A stretch of DNA of 5,042 nucleotides, from the NCBI GenBank assembly GCA_002334985.1, contig DDBY01000236.1, positions 1 to 5,042 on the forward strand, in the 5' to 3' direction. Under the pieces are notes generated by a model. It worked only from the letters and a program-made list of their open reading frames with translations, had not been told where the DNA came from and ran no database searches. The stretch's first letter is position 1. Every line of letters begins with the position of its first letter. The translations under genes and the position numbers were made by a program. The stretch is from Micavibrio sp. UBA2020 (GTDB taxonomy: Bacteria; Pseudomonadota; Alphaproteobacteria; Micavibrionales; UBA2020). Below, in pieces: positions 1 through 5,042 of the stretch.

Positions 1-67
1 ATTGAAAATTAAATCAGCAAAACAAGGGCTTAAAAATGCGATTTTATGGGGTTTTTATATTTTATGT

Positions 68-111
68 AAAATAAAAGGCGCCCCGCTCACCAGAATCACG
101 GCAAGCCGGGC
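68..111 (-). terminator. Probable intrinsic terminator of the TauE/SafE gene
   Basis: Read on the minus strand, this lies about 38 nt past the permease stop codon. Arms at 100-111 and 80-91 pair over eleven positions around one mismatch (84/107), with an 8-nt loop at 92-99. Three nucleotides later comes a T-rich run (ttttatttt, plus-strand 68-76). Two of the pairs are G-U wobbles that exist only in the minus-strand transcript; on the plus strand they would be A-C mismatches. This supports termination of leftward transcription. The stem is imperfect, so confidence is moderate. Confidence 0.5.
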
Positions 112-148
112 ACATACCTTATATGCGCCTGTATATGGCCGCGCAGGA

Positions 149-907
149 CTAGGCCAGCACCAGCATCACCGCGCGCGCCAGATAGACGGTGCCGATGCTG
201 AACAGCACCACCTGCGTCGCGCGGTAGAAATGGACGTCGCTGATACGCTCCAGAAAGAACTTGGACGCGGCCGAGCCCATCAGCGCCATGGGAATAACCC
301 CAAGGCACAGCCACAGCGGCAGCCCGCCCGCAGCGCTGCTGAAATCGCTGACCACAAAACCGAAATAGACGAATTTCAGTACATGCGACACCGCCTGCGT
401 AAAGGCCTTGGTCGCGACGGTTTCATGGCGCGTCAGCTTGCGCGTCTGGAAAAACATATCCAGCATGCCGCCCGATACCCCGCCCGTCAGCTGCAAGGCG
501 GCGATAATCAGCCCGCAGCCATAGGCCTGTTTGGGCTGCGTGAAATCCAGCTTCAGCGATTTGGGCAGCAGATACGAAATAAACGGCCCCAGCCCCAGCA
601 GGAAGTAAATCAGCGATTTGGGCGGCACGAAGGCCACAAAGGCCAGCACGAAAAACATCGTAAACATGCCCGCGAAGTAAAGCGGCAAAGACGGCCTGTA
701 GATATGTTTGCGGTGAATAAACGCACGGCTGCCGTTGGCGAAGAACTGGGCGATGGCGTGCAAAATCATCGCCTGCTGCACGGGCAAGAGCCATACGAGC
801 AACCCCATCAAAATCATGCCCCCCGCCATGCCCAGAATACCCGACAGCACCGACGTAACAAAAACGGCGGACATAAGGGCGGCGGCGAGTGGCAGGGTGA
901 CAGTCAT
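149..907 (-). CDS. TauE/SafE-family membrane permease (sulfite/organosulfonate exporter type)
   Basis: A 252-residue polytopic inner-membrane protein with about eight hydrophobic segments (roughly 5-25, 28-42, 45-60, 74-94, 99-115, 130-147, 172-186, 196-212 and 232-252). It shows the two-fold repeat of the TauE/SafE (former DUF81) family. The first half has a Gly-rich motif at 22-30 (SGILGMAGG), followed by a Pro and a polar segment at 54-68. The second half echoes it at 141-148 (TGGVSGGM), followed by the conserved-looking stretch 160-183. Length is normal for the family. Members export sulfite, sulfoacetate or other small anions, but substrates cannot be assigned from sequence and no sulfur-metabolism gene lies beside it. 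The ATG at 907 gives a full first membrane segment, but no Shine-Dalgarno sequence precedes it. An intrinsic terminator sits 86 nt upstream in the same direction, so expression may be attenuated or may start from a promoter I cannot see. Confidence 0.88.
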   Translation of the reverse strand: MTVTLPLAAALMSAVFVTSVLSGILGMAGGMILMGLLVWLLPVQQAMILHAIAQFFANGSRAFIHRKHIYRPSLPLYFAGMFTMFFVLAFVAFVPPKSLIYFLLGLGPFISYLLPKSLKLDFTQPKQAYGCGLIIAALQLTGGVSGGMLDMFFQTRKLTRHETVATKAFTQAVSHVLKFVYFGFVVSDFSSAAGGLPLWLCLGVIPMALMGSAASKFFLERISDVHFYRATQVVLFSIGTVYLARAVMLVLA

Positions 908-993
908 GATGCGTCTGTTCTAGCACGCCACGCGGCGGAAAACAGGGCAGCCGATAAAAAAACGGGGACGAAAGAAGCGCAGGCCGCGCGATG

Positions 994-1030
994 AAAAAAA
1001 GTCCGGAGAACTTTTAAGGGCTCTCCGGAC
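994..1030 (-). terminator. Strong intrinsic terminator, minus strand
   Basis: A perfect 9-bp GC-rich stem (tctccggac at 1022-1030 against gtccggaga at 1001-1009) with a 12-nt loop is followed directly, on the minus strand, by seven T (plus-strand 994-1000). The plus strand has no T run after the stem, so it works leftward only. It lies 385 bp beyond the ETF-QO stop and 86 bp before the permease start, so it either ends a small RNA, ends a very long ETF-QO 3' UTR, or attenuates the permease transcript. Confidence 0.85.
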
Positions 1031-1054
1031 AAACGGCGGTAATAGAGGGTGTGT
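994..1054 (-). ncRNA. Candidate short RNA or attenuated leader (about 60 nt)
   Basis: If transcription starts about 7 nt past the -10 box at 1061-1066, it begins at an A near 1054 and reaches the T run of the terminator about 60 nt later. The transcript has a roughly 24-nt unstructured head rich in C and A, then the terminator hairpin. It contains no ATG, so a leader peptide is unlikely. A short CUCU near its 5' end (about 1045-1048) could pair with AGAG in the terminator's first arm (about 1021-1024), a weak hint of an alternative fold. The size suits either a small regulatory RNA or the leader of the permease gene. It matches no RNA family I recognise. The call rests only on promoter and terminator geometry. 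Confidence 0.35.
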
Positions 1055-1060
1055 AAGACT

Positions 1061-1118
1061 TTTATAAAAAAATCCGATTCTCTGTTCAAGCAAAAAATGC
1101 ACGAAACTTAAAAAAAAG
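1061..1118 (-). promoter_or_regulatory. Predicted sigma70-type promoter with A/T-rich upstream element
   Basis: On the minus strand a -35 box TTGAAC (1089-1084) and a -10 box TATAAA (1066-1061; five of six to consensus) are separated by exactly 17 nt. Immediately upstream (1090-1118) are A/T tracts resembling an UP element. The predicted start is near 1054, just ahead of the terminator at 994-1030. Because the region is AT-rich, chance matches to a -10 box are more likely, but the spacing and the adjacent terminator make this one credible. Confidence 0.5.
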
Positions 1119-1160
1119 TGAAAATTTTTATAATTTTCGATTATTGCGGCGAAGTATTTA

Positions 1161-1191
1161 TTGCAAAAGTTTCAAAATGGGGGTTTTGCAA
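1161..1191. repeat. Inverted repeat TTGCAAAA / TTTTGCAA
   Basis: Two perfect 8-bp half sites (1161-1168 and 1184-1191) are separated by 15 bp, with centres 23 bp apart, about two helical turns. It lies about 70 bp upstream of the predicted minus-strand promoter. The arrangement would suit binding of a dimeric regulator, but I do not recognise it as a known operator, and A/T-rich sequence produces such repeats by chance. Confidence 0.35.
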
Positions 1192-1327
1192 CTGGTTCTC
1201 ATTTTCACCCAAAAGGGCTGTTTTTGCGAAAAACCCAATAAAACCGCCATTTTTTGCACATTTGCGGCGGCGCAGCAGAAAAATCCAGCGCAGCCAAGGA
1301 CTTAAGTCGCTGATTCCCCCTTTATAA

Positions 1328-1342
1328 TTTACATATTGTAAA
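1328..1342. repeat. 15-bp palindrome TTTACA-tat-TGTAAA
   Basis: A perfect inverted repeat with 6-bp arms and a 3-bp centre, 73 bp past the ETF-QO stop. It resembles an operator in shape but matches no consensus I can name. No promoter is evident beside it. Confidence 0.35.
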
Positions 1343-1395
1343 AAGCCCCGGCGTGCCGCCCTTGCGCAGCATGGCCTTCCCACTCGCAACGCTCA

Positions 1396-1412
1396 GGCTG
1401 TGAAAAACAGCC
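1396..1412 (-). other. Hairpin directly after the ETF-QO stop codon
   Basis: Arms ggctgt (1396-1401) and acagcc (1407-1412) form a perfect 6-bp stem with a 5-nt loop, two nucleotides past the stop codon. No T run follows on the minus strand, so it is not an intrinsic terminator by itself. It could protect the 3' end of the message from exonucleases. Confidence 0.4.
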
Positions 1413-1414
1413 GA

Positions 1415-3067
1415 TTACATGCTGGTGTAATTCGGCCCGCCGCCGCCCTGCGGCGTCACCCAGTTGATGTTTTGCGTCGGGTCTTTGATGTCGCAGGTTT
1501 TGCAATGCACGCAGTTTTGCGCGTTGATTTGCAGGCGCGGTTCATTCTGCTCTGCGCCGACGATTTCATAGACGCCCGCGGGGCAATAACGCTGCTCCGG
1601 CGCATCGTATTCGGCAAGGTTGATGCGCACGGGCACGCCCGCGTCTTTCAGCTGCAAATGGCAGGGCTGGTCTTCTTCGTGATTGGTGTTGGACAGGAAC
1701 ACCGAGGAGAGCCTGTCAAACGTCAAAACACCATCCGGCTTCGGATAGTCGATTTTCGGCGCGTCCTTGGCTTTTTTCAGCTGCGTATGGTCGGCGTGGT
1801 TTTTAAACGTCCATGGCGCGCGTCCGCGCAGAAGCACGGTGTCGATGGCGGAGTAAAGGAAGCCGAGCAAAAAGCCCTTGTGAAAACTCGGGCGGATATT
1901 GCGCACGCGGTGAAGCTCTTCGCGCAGCCAGCTTTTGTCGAACAGCTCCTGATAACTGCCGCACTCCGCCCCCTGCGCATGGCCGGTGTTGAAGGTTTTG
2001 GCGATGGCCTCCGCCGCCAGCATGCCGGATTTCATGGCCGTATGGTTGCCCTTGATTTTCGGCACGTTCAGAAAGCCCGCCGTATCGCCGACCAGAAGCC
2101 CGCCTGCGAACGTCAGCTTGGGCAGCGATTGCAAGCCGCCTTCGCTGATAGCGCGCGCGCCGTAGGCAATACGGCGTCCGCCTTCGAGATACTTGCGAAT
2201 GGCAGGGTGCAGCTTGAAGCGCTGAAATTCCTGAAACGGCGACATGTGCGGGTTTTGGTAGTCAAGCCCGATGACATAGCCAATCGAAACCGTATTGCCG
2301 TCCATGTGATACATCCATGAACCGCCGTAAGTCTGGCTGTCCATCGGCCAGCCAGCGGTATGGATAATAAGCCCGGCTTTATGCTTGTCCACGGGGATTT
2401 CCCACAGCTCCTTGATGCCGATGCCGTAGGTTTGTTCGTCGCAGTTTTTGCGCAGGCCGAATTTTTCAAACAGCGTTTTGGTCAGCGAGCCGCGGCAGCC
2501 TTCGGCAAATACCGTTTGCTGCGCGTGCAGCTCCATCCCTGGTTGATAGGCGGCGGTGCGCTCGCCATTTTTGCCCACGCCCATGTCACCCGTGGCCACG
2601 CCCTTCACGGCGCCTTTGTCGTCATAAAGGACTTCGGCGGCGGCAAAGCCCGCGTAAATTTCAACGCCCAGCGCCTGCGCCTGCTCGGCCAGCCAGCGCG
2701 CGAAAACGCCAAGGCTGATGATGTAATTGCCTTTGTTGTGCATCTGCGGCGGGGTGGGCAGGCGGAAAGCGCGTTTTTCAGTCAAAAACAAAAAACGGTC
2801 TTCGCCCGCACGCGTCGTCAGCGGCGCGCCTTTTTCTTTCCAGTCGGGAATAAGCTCGTCCAGCGCGCGCGGCTCCAGCACGGCGCCCGATAGCAGATGC
2901 GCACCGACTTCGGAGCCTTTTTCGAGGATGCAAACCGACAGCTCCGGCTTCAGCTGTTTCAGCCGGATGGCGCAGCTGAGACCGGACGGCCCCGCGCCGA
3001 CAATCACCACATCATAGGTCATCGCGTCGCGTACGGGGGCGGTATCGGGGCTGGCGGTATCGGTCAT
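1415..3067 (-). CDS. Electron transfer flavoprotein-ubiquinone oxidoreductase (ETF-QO)
   Basis: A 550-residue enzyme that takes electrons from reduced electron transfer flavoprotein and passes them to ubiquinone at the inner membrane, linking fatty-acid and amino-acid acyl-CoA dehydrogenases to respiration. Residues 19-30 form the FAD-binding dinucleotide fold (GAGPSG, 24-29), with an acidic residue at the end of the second strand (E49). The family motif around 57-66 ([10 protein letters not shown]) and a second FAD segment at 322-341 ([19 protein letters not shown]) are intact. The C-terminal ferredoxin-like domain carries four cysteines (495, 519, 522, 525) spaced as expected for the [4Fe-4S] cluster. 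Length is normal, with no frameshift or missing motif. The ATG at 3067 is preceded by AAGGGA (3078-3073) at 5 nt spacing; the internal Met16 has no such site. The etfA and etfB partner genes are not in this window. The adjacent glycosylase gene is transcribed divergently. Confidence 0.97.
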   Translation of the reverse strand: MTDTASPDTAPVRDAMTYDVVIVGAGPSGLSCAIRLKQLKPELSVCILEKGSEVGAHLLSGAVLEPRALDELIPDWKEKGAPLTTRAGEDRFLFLTEKRAFRLPTPPQMHNKGNYIISLGVFARWLAEQAQALGVEIYAGFAAAEVLYDDKGAVKGVATGDMGVGKNGERTAAYQPGMELHAQQTVFAEGCRGSLTKTLFEKFGLRKNCDEQTYGIGIKELWEIPVDKHKAGLIIHTAGWPMDSQTYGGSWMYHMDGNTVSIGYVIGLDYQNPHMSPFQEFQRFKLHPAIRKYLEGGRRIAYGARAISEGGLQSLPKLTFAGGLLVGDTAGFLNVPKIKGNHTAMKSGMLAAEAIAKTFNTGHAQGAECGSYQELFDKSWLREELHRVRNIRPSFHKGFLLGFLYSAIDTVLLRGRAPWTFKNHADHTQLKKAKDAPKIDYPKPDGVLTFDRLSSVFLSNTNHEEDQPCHLQLKDAGVPVRINLAEYDAPEQRYCPAGVYEIVGAEQNEPRLQINAQNCVHCKTCDIKDPTQNINWVTPQGGGGPNYTSM

Positions 3068-3072
3068 GACGT

Positions 3073-3122
3073 TCCCTTTATATTATTGTCGCGCTTTGGT
3101 ATAAGGAATGGTCAACATTATA
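3073..3122 (-). promoter_or_regulatory. Promoter and ribosome binding site of the ETF-QO gene
   Basis: On the minus strand a perfect -10 box TATAAT (3122-3117) lies about 50 bp before the start codon. The -35 region at 16-17 nt spacing is poor (TTCCAT at best) and falls inside the first codons of the divergent gene. The predicted start is near 3110, giving a leader of about 43 nt that ends with the AAGGGA ribosome binding site (3078-3073). Confidence 0.4.
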
Positions 3123-3124
3123 GG
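3096..3124 (+). promoter_or_regulatory. Possible promoter of the uracil-DNA glycosylase gene
   Basis: TTGGTA (3096-3101) and TATAGG (3119-3124) each match four of six consensus bases at exactly 17 nt spacing. Transcription would begin near 3131, leaving a leader of only about 8 nt, which fits the absence of a Shine-Dalgarno sequence before the ATG at 3139. Its -10 box overlaps the opposite-strand -10 box of the ETF-QO gene by four bases. Confidence 0.3.
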
Positions 3125-3138
3125 TATATCCGCGCCCA

Positions 3139-3993
3139 ATGGAAGAAAACCTTTCCATCTCAAACCTTTCGCCCCTTCAGGTGCTGCAATTCTATGTGGA
3201 TTGCGGCGTCGATGAAGTCATGGGCGACGAGGCGCTGGACAGAACGCAGATTCCGGAAAAGATTTTTTCCATGCCGCAGGCCGCCCCCGCCGGTGCGCCC
3301 GCTTCTGCCGCCGCCGTTGCCGCAGCAGCCAGCCCCATGACGGCGCCGACCTCTGACGTCACTGGCGCGATTGAGGCGATGGAAGAAGCGCGCACGCTGG
3401 CCGCCGCCGCAAATACGCTGGACGAACTGCGCGCCGCGATAGACAGCTTCAAAGGCCTCGCCATCAAACGCACGGCGACGCAAATGGTATTCTGCGACGG
3501 CAACCCCAAGGCACGCGTGATGTTCGTGGGCGAAGCGCCCGGCGCGGACGAGGACAGGCTCGGCCGTCCCTTCGTCGGCGTCAGCGGCCAGCTGCTTGAC
3601 CGCATGCTGGGCAGCATCGGGCTTGACCGCGAAGAAAGCGCCTATATCAGCAACGTCATCAACTGGCGCCCGCCGGGCAACCGCGCGCCGGACGATGCCG
3701 AAATCGCGCTGAGCCTGCCGTTCATCCGCCGCCATATCGAACTTATCAATCCCGCTGTGGTGGTGTTTGTGGGCGGCGTTTCGGCCAAGGCCTTGCTTGA
3801 AACATCGCAGGGCATCACACGCCTGCGCGGTAAATGGACGGAATTGTCCCTGCCCGCACTGACGCAGCCGATTCCCGCACTCGCGATGTTTCATCCGGCG
3901 TATCTTTTGCGCTCGCCGCAGCAGAAATCCCTCGCATGGGCGGATTTGTTGTCATTAAAAAACAAATTGCGCGCGCTCGGCGTTATTTCCTGA
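3139..3993 (+). CDS. Family-4-type uracil-DNA glycosylase lacking the Fe-S cysteines
   Basis: A 284-residue cytosolic base-excision repair enzyme that removes uracil from DNA after cytosine deamination or misincorporation. The catalytic domain spans about 105-284. Motif 1 is at 131-149 (GEAPG...GRPFVGVS, with F145 expected to stack on uracil), the second motif at 171-182 ([12 protein letters not shown]) and the last at 252-258 (HPAYLLR, with the conserved His252). Residues 1-43 form an N-terminal segment ([14 protein letters not shown]) of the alphaproteobacterial type, joined by an Ala/Pro-rich linker (about 46-70) and a helical stretch. Family-4 enzymes normally hold a [4Fe-4S] cluster with four cysteines. 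Here only Cys22 and Cys119 exist, neither at a ligand position: the CxxC site before the core reads KGLAIK, the third reads NWRPP and the fourth EIALSLP. The ATG at 3139 is chosen because the N-terminal segment is family-like; no Shine-Dalgarno sequence precedes it. Confidence 0.9.
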   Translation: MEENLSISNLSPLQVLQFYVDCGVDEVMGDEALDRTQIPEKIFSMPQAAPAGAPASAAAVAAAASPMTAPTSDVTGAIEAMEEARTLAAAANTLDELRAAIDSFKGLAIKRTATQMVFCDGNPKARVMFVGEAPGADEDRLGRPFVGVSGQLLDRMLGSIGLDREESAYISNVINWRPPGNRAPDDAEIALSLPFIRRHIELINPAVVVFVGGVSAKALLETSQGITRLRGKWTELSLPALTQPIPALAMFHPAYLLRSPQQKSLAWADLLSLKNKLRALGVIS

Positions 3994-4345
3994 CTTTTTT
4001 CACGCAGCACACCCAATGCTTGTTTGACAGGATTCGCAATCGGCCATAGCATTAATGGCAGAGAAAGCGCGAAACATGAAAACAGTACATGCCGTACATC
4101 TTCATATCCTCCCTGTGGGCCCCCGCCTTGTGTGCGGTTCTGTGGCCTCCGCGCCCTGTTCTGTGCGACTTCATAACATGTCCCAGCGACAGACCACCGT
4201 GCGCCGAATTTGTCACTAAGCTGACAACCGCCGCACAAAACGCCCCCTGAGCGCTTTCAGGAACCCAATACCAGACTGTTTTCTAACATCATCAATGCCA
4301 AAGCGTGCGCCTGCGCGCTTGGCCGCAAACGGGAGGAGAAAACCC
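3994..4345. other. Intergenic region and probable long leader of the small gene
   Basis: This 352-bp gap holds six T just past the glycosylase stop (3995-4000) without a clear hairpin before them, then a plus-strand promoter (4024-4052). The remaining 290 nt have several short inverted repeats: CCGC/GCGG around a 7-nt loop (about 4122-4136), tctgt-g-cg with cgacaga (about 4160-4193), tgtca/tgaca (about 4211-4226) and cctga/tcagg (about 4246-4261). GTTCTGTG occurs twice, 21 bp apart (4137, 4158). I do not recognise a riboswitch or RNA family. A 54-codon frame (4055-4219) has no ribosome binding site and an unconvincing composition. Confidence 0.5.
4024..4052 (+). promoter_or_regulatory. Predicted sigma70-type promoter
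   Basis: A perfect -35 hexamer TTGACA (4024-4029) is followed after exactly 17 nt by TAGCAT (4047-4052; four of six). The predicted start is near 4059, about 285 nt ahead of the start codon at 4346. It could drive the small BrnA-like gene through a long leader, or a separate small RNA. Confidence 0.5.
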
Positions 4346-4582
4346 ATGTCCAGAAACGCCGCCGCCACGTCCAGCGCATCCTTGAAAGCCCCCGCAGAAT
4401 GGGAAGTCGACGATGTCAAAAAAATCGCCCGCCACGTTTCAGGCTTGACCGTCCAGTTCGACCGCCGCAAAGGCCAGCCAACGGCGCTGGATATTCTGGG
4501 ACTGGAAAAACTGTCGGGCACCGGCTGGTCCGCGCGCGTGAATATCCTCATCGAACAGGGCATCGCGCTGCTTGATGCCTGA
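4346..4582 (+). CDS. Small protein with BrnA-antitoxin-like C-terminus
   Basis: A 78-residue protein. The ATG at 4346 is chosen over the upstream in-frame ATG at 4295 because GGAGGAG (4332-4338) lies 7 nt before it and the extra 17 residues would be an Arg/Ala-rich leader without support. Residues 1-15 are Ser/Ala-rich and probably disordered; 18-30 look helical and charged (EWEVDDVKKIARH). The C-terminal segment 48-71 follows the pattern LD-x(3)-LE-x-L-x(3)-GW-x(2)-R-x-N, which resembles the end of BrnA antitoxins and similar ribbon-helix-helix proteins, where it helps build the DNA-binding dimer. The fit is recalled by eye and covers only this part; the usual strand motif before it is weak (QPTALDI). 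No BrnT-like toxin gene is visible upstream or downstream. It could be an orphan antitoxin-like regulator or an uncharacterised small protein. It ends 18 bp from the convergent DUF3307 gene. Confidence 0.72.
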   Translation: MSRNAAATSSASLKAPAEWEVDDVKKIARHVSGLTVQFDRRKGQPTALDILGLEKLSGTGWSARVNILIEQGIALLDA

Positions 4583-4600
4583 TAAAACGCGGCAGCGGCT

Positions 4601-5011
4601 TTACGGCGTGATGTTTAGCGGCACGCCCCAGCCGAAGACGACGATAAGAACGATATACAAAAGATGCGTCAGGTTGTGCGCTTCCTGGTCAAGGCCGAAG
4701 GCCCACCAGTATTGATAGTTTTTATACGTCCAGCCGTTTTTGAGCGTCACACTCGCCTTCGTGCGGTCAATGGCCGCATGCAAAAAGAAATCGACAAAGC
4801 CCAGCCACCACAGCTTGGGCGCGAAAATCACCACCAGCATAAATGTAAATGCCGCATGCACGCCCGCATGCACGGCGAGCGCCTTCATCCCCTCGCGCGT
4901 CAGCGCGGCTTCGCGCACCATGGCCTGCCAGCCCGTCTGCATGAAGAAATCGCAGATGACCTGTTTGGCGCGGAACGATACATAAAGCACCAGAATATGC
5001 AGCAGCAACAT
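4601..5011 (-). CDS. DUF3307 family integral membrane protein
   Basis: A 136-residue membrane protein whose function is not known. It shows the polar pattern I associate with DUF3307: D21 and QT at 25-26 (CDFFMQTGW), His48 and His52, the pair H78/D82 (FFLHAAIDRTK), and a C-terminal DQEAHNLTH at 108-116. Hydrophobic segments lie at about 2-24, 46-64, 66-81 and 117-132. The repeated acidic and histidine residues within or next to membrane segments could bind a metal or be catalytic, but that is inference. The ATG at 5011 is preceded by AGAAGGA (5026-5020) at 8 nt spacing. The upstream neighbour lies outside the window, so operon membership is unknown. No intrinsic terminator is visible in the 18 bp separating its stop from that of the convergent small gene. 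Confidence 0.85.
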   Translation of the reverse strand: MLLLHILVLYVSFRAKQVICDFFMQTGWQAMVREAALTREGMKALAVHAGVHAAFTFMLVVIFAPKLWWLGFVDFFLHAAIDRTKASVTLKNGWTYKNYQYWWAFGLDQEAHNLTHLLYIVLIVVFGWGVPLNITP

Positions 5012-5019
5012 GCGAAAAA

Positions 5020-5026
5020 TCCTTCT
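5020..5026 (-). promoter_or_regulatory. Ribosome binding site of the DUF3307 gene
   Basis: AGAAGGA on the minus strand, 8 nt before the ATG at 5011, supports that start over the internal Met24. Confidence 0.6.
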
Positions 5027-5042
5027 GCCGTAATGCCTGTTT

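Larger units (their letters stand above)
908..1414. other. AT-rich intergenic region between the ETF-QO and TauE/SafE genes
   Basis: This 507-bp stretch is clearly richer in A and T than its coding neighbours, with several runs of six to eight A or T. I find no convincing gene. Two open frames (1118-1327 plus, 1141-1389 minus) lack an ATG start and a ribosome binding site, and their products look like low-complexity translations. The region holds a minus-strand promoter and terminator (1061-1089, 994-1030), two inverted repeats (1161-1191, 1328-1342), a 10-bp palindrome (gacttaagtc, about 1299-1308) and a hairpin next to the ETF-QO stop. A-tracts near 1094, 1114, 1124 and 1134 are spaced near multiples of one helical turn, suggesting curved DNA. 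Confidence 0.7.

Noticed and set aside
2..994. Long plus-strand open frame (330 codons) opposite the permease gene
   Set aside because: It is rich in Arg, His and Gln, lacks domain logic, and lies antisense to a gene with clear membrane-protein features. It is a shadow of GC-rich third positions.
1118..1389. Two small open frames in the AT-rich gap (1118-1327 plus, 1141-1389 minus)
   Set aside because: Neither has an ATG or a ribosome binding site, and the products reflect A/T runs rather than a protein pattern.
1400..2893. Two plus-strand open frames (1400-2320, 2360-2893) opposite ETF-QO
   Set aside because: Antisense to a canonical enzyme with every motif intact; composition is typical of shadow frames.
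3160..3894. Minus-strand open frame of 244 codons opposite the glycosylase
   Set aside because: Arg/His/Gly-rich, no recognisable domain, and antisense to an intact glycosylase.
4084..4180. Minus-strand stretch (ggccacagaaccgc) resembling part of RNase P RNA
   Set aside because: The other universally conserved RNase P RNA segments are absent, so the likeness is chance.
4055..4219. 54-codon plus-strand frame just after the promoter at 4024-4052
   Set aside because: No Shine-Dalgarno site, its first ATG lies only 3 nt past the -10 box, and the composition is not protein-like.
3891..4238. Minus-strand frame with a signal-peptide-like hydrophobic stretch over the gap after the glycosylase
   Set aside because: No start codon with a ribosome binding site precedes the hydrophobic part, and its C-terminal half is antisense to the glycosylase.
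1..5042. CRISPR array, tRNA, rRNA or mobile element
   Set aside because: No regularly spaced repeats, cloverleaf, rRNA segments, transposase or terminal inverted repeats were found.

Overview
The window looks like ordinary chromosomal DNA of an alphaproteobacterium with moderately high GC. The basis is the protein types: a canonical proteobacterial ETF-ubiquinone oxidoreductase, a family-4 uracil-DNA glycosylase whose N-terminus is of the alphaproteobacterial type, and a DUF3307 membrane protein. I cannot name genus or species. I see no transposase, phage gene, tRNA, rRNA or CRISPR array.

Layout from left to right. (1) 149-907, minus strand: a TauE/SafE-family membrane permease, followed by a plausible intrinsic terminator at 68-111. 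(2) 908-1414: a 507-bp AT-rich gap without a convincing gene. It holds, on the minus strand, a good sigma70-type promoter (1061-1089, with A/T tracts upstream) and a strong intrinsic terminator (994-1030) only about 60 nt apart. These define either a small RNA or an attenuated leader of the permease gene. Two inverted repeats and a hairpin lie further upstream in the gap. (3) 1415-3067, minus strand: ETF-QO, complete with FAD and [4Fe-4S] motifs. (4) 3068-3138: a 71-bp divergent promoter region in which the two predicted -10 boxes overlap. (5) 3139-3993, plus strand: family-4-type uracil-DNA glycosylase that lacks the cysteines expected to hold the iron-sulfur cluster. (6) 3994-4345: a 352-bp gap with a consensus-like promoter (4024-4052), which would give a long leader for (7) 4346-4582, plus strand: a 78-residue protein whose C-terminus resembles BrnA-type antitoxins, without a visible toxin partner. 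(8) 4601-5011, minus strand: a DUF3307 membrane protein, convergent with the previous gene and only 18 bp away.

The genes do not form one pathway. ETF-QO passes electrons from acyl-CoA and related dehydrogenases, via ETF, to ubiquinone. The glycosylase removes uracil from DNA. The permease probably exports a sulfur or organic anion. The small gene and the DUF3307 gene have no established role here. I do not see a clear new multi-gene system. The observations most worth following are the promoter-terminator pair at 994-1089, the missing cluster cysteines in the glycosylase, and the orphan BrnA-like gene with its long leader.
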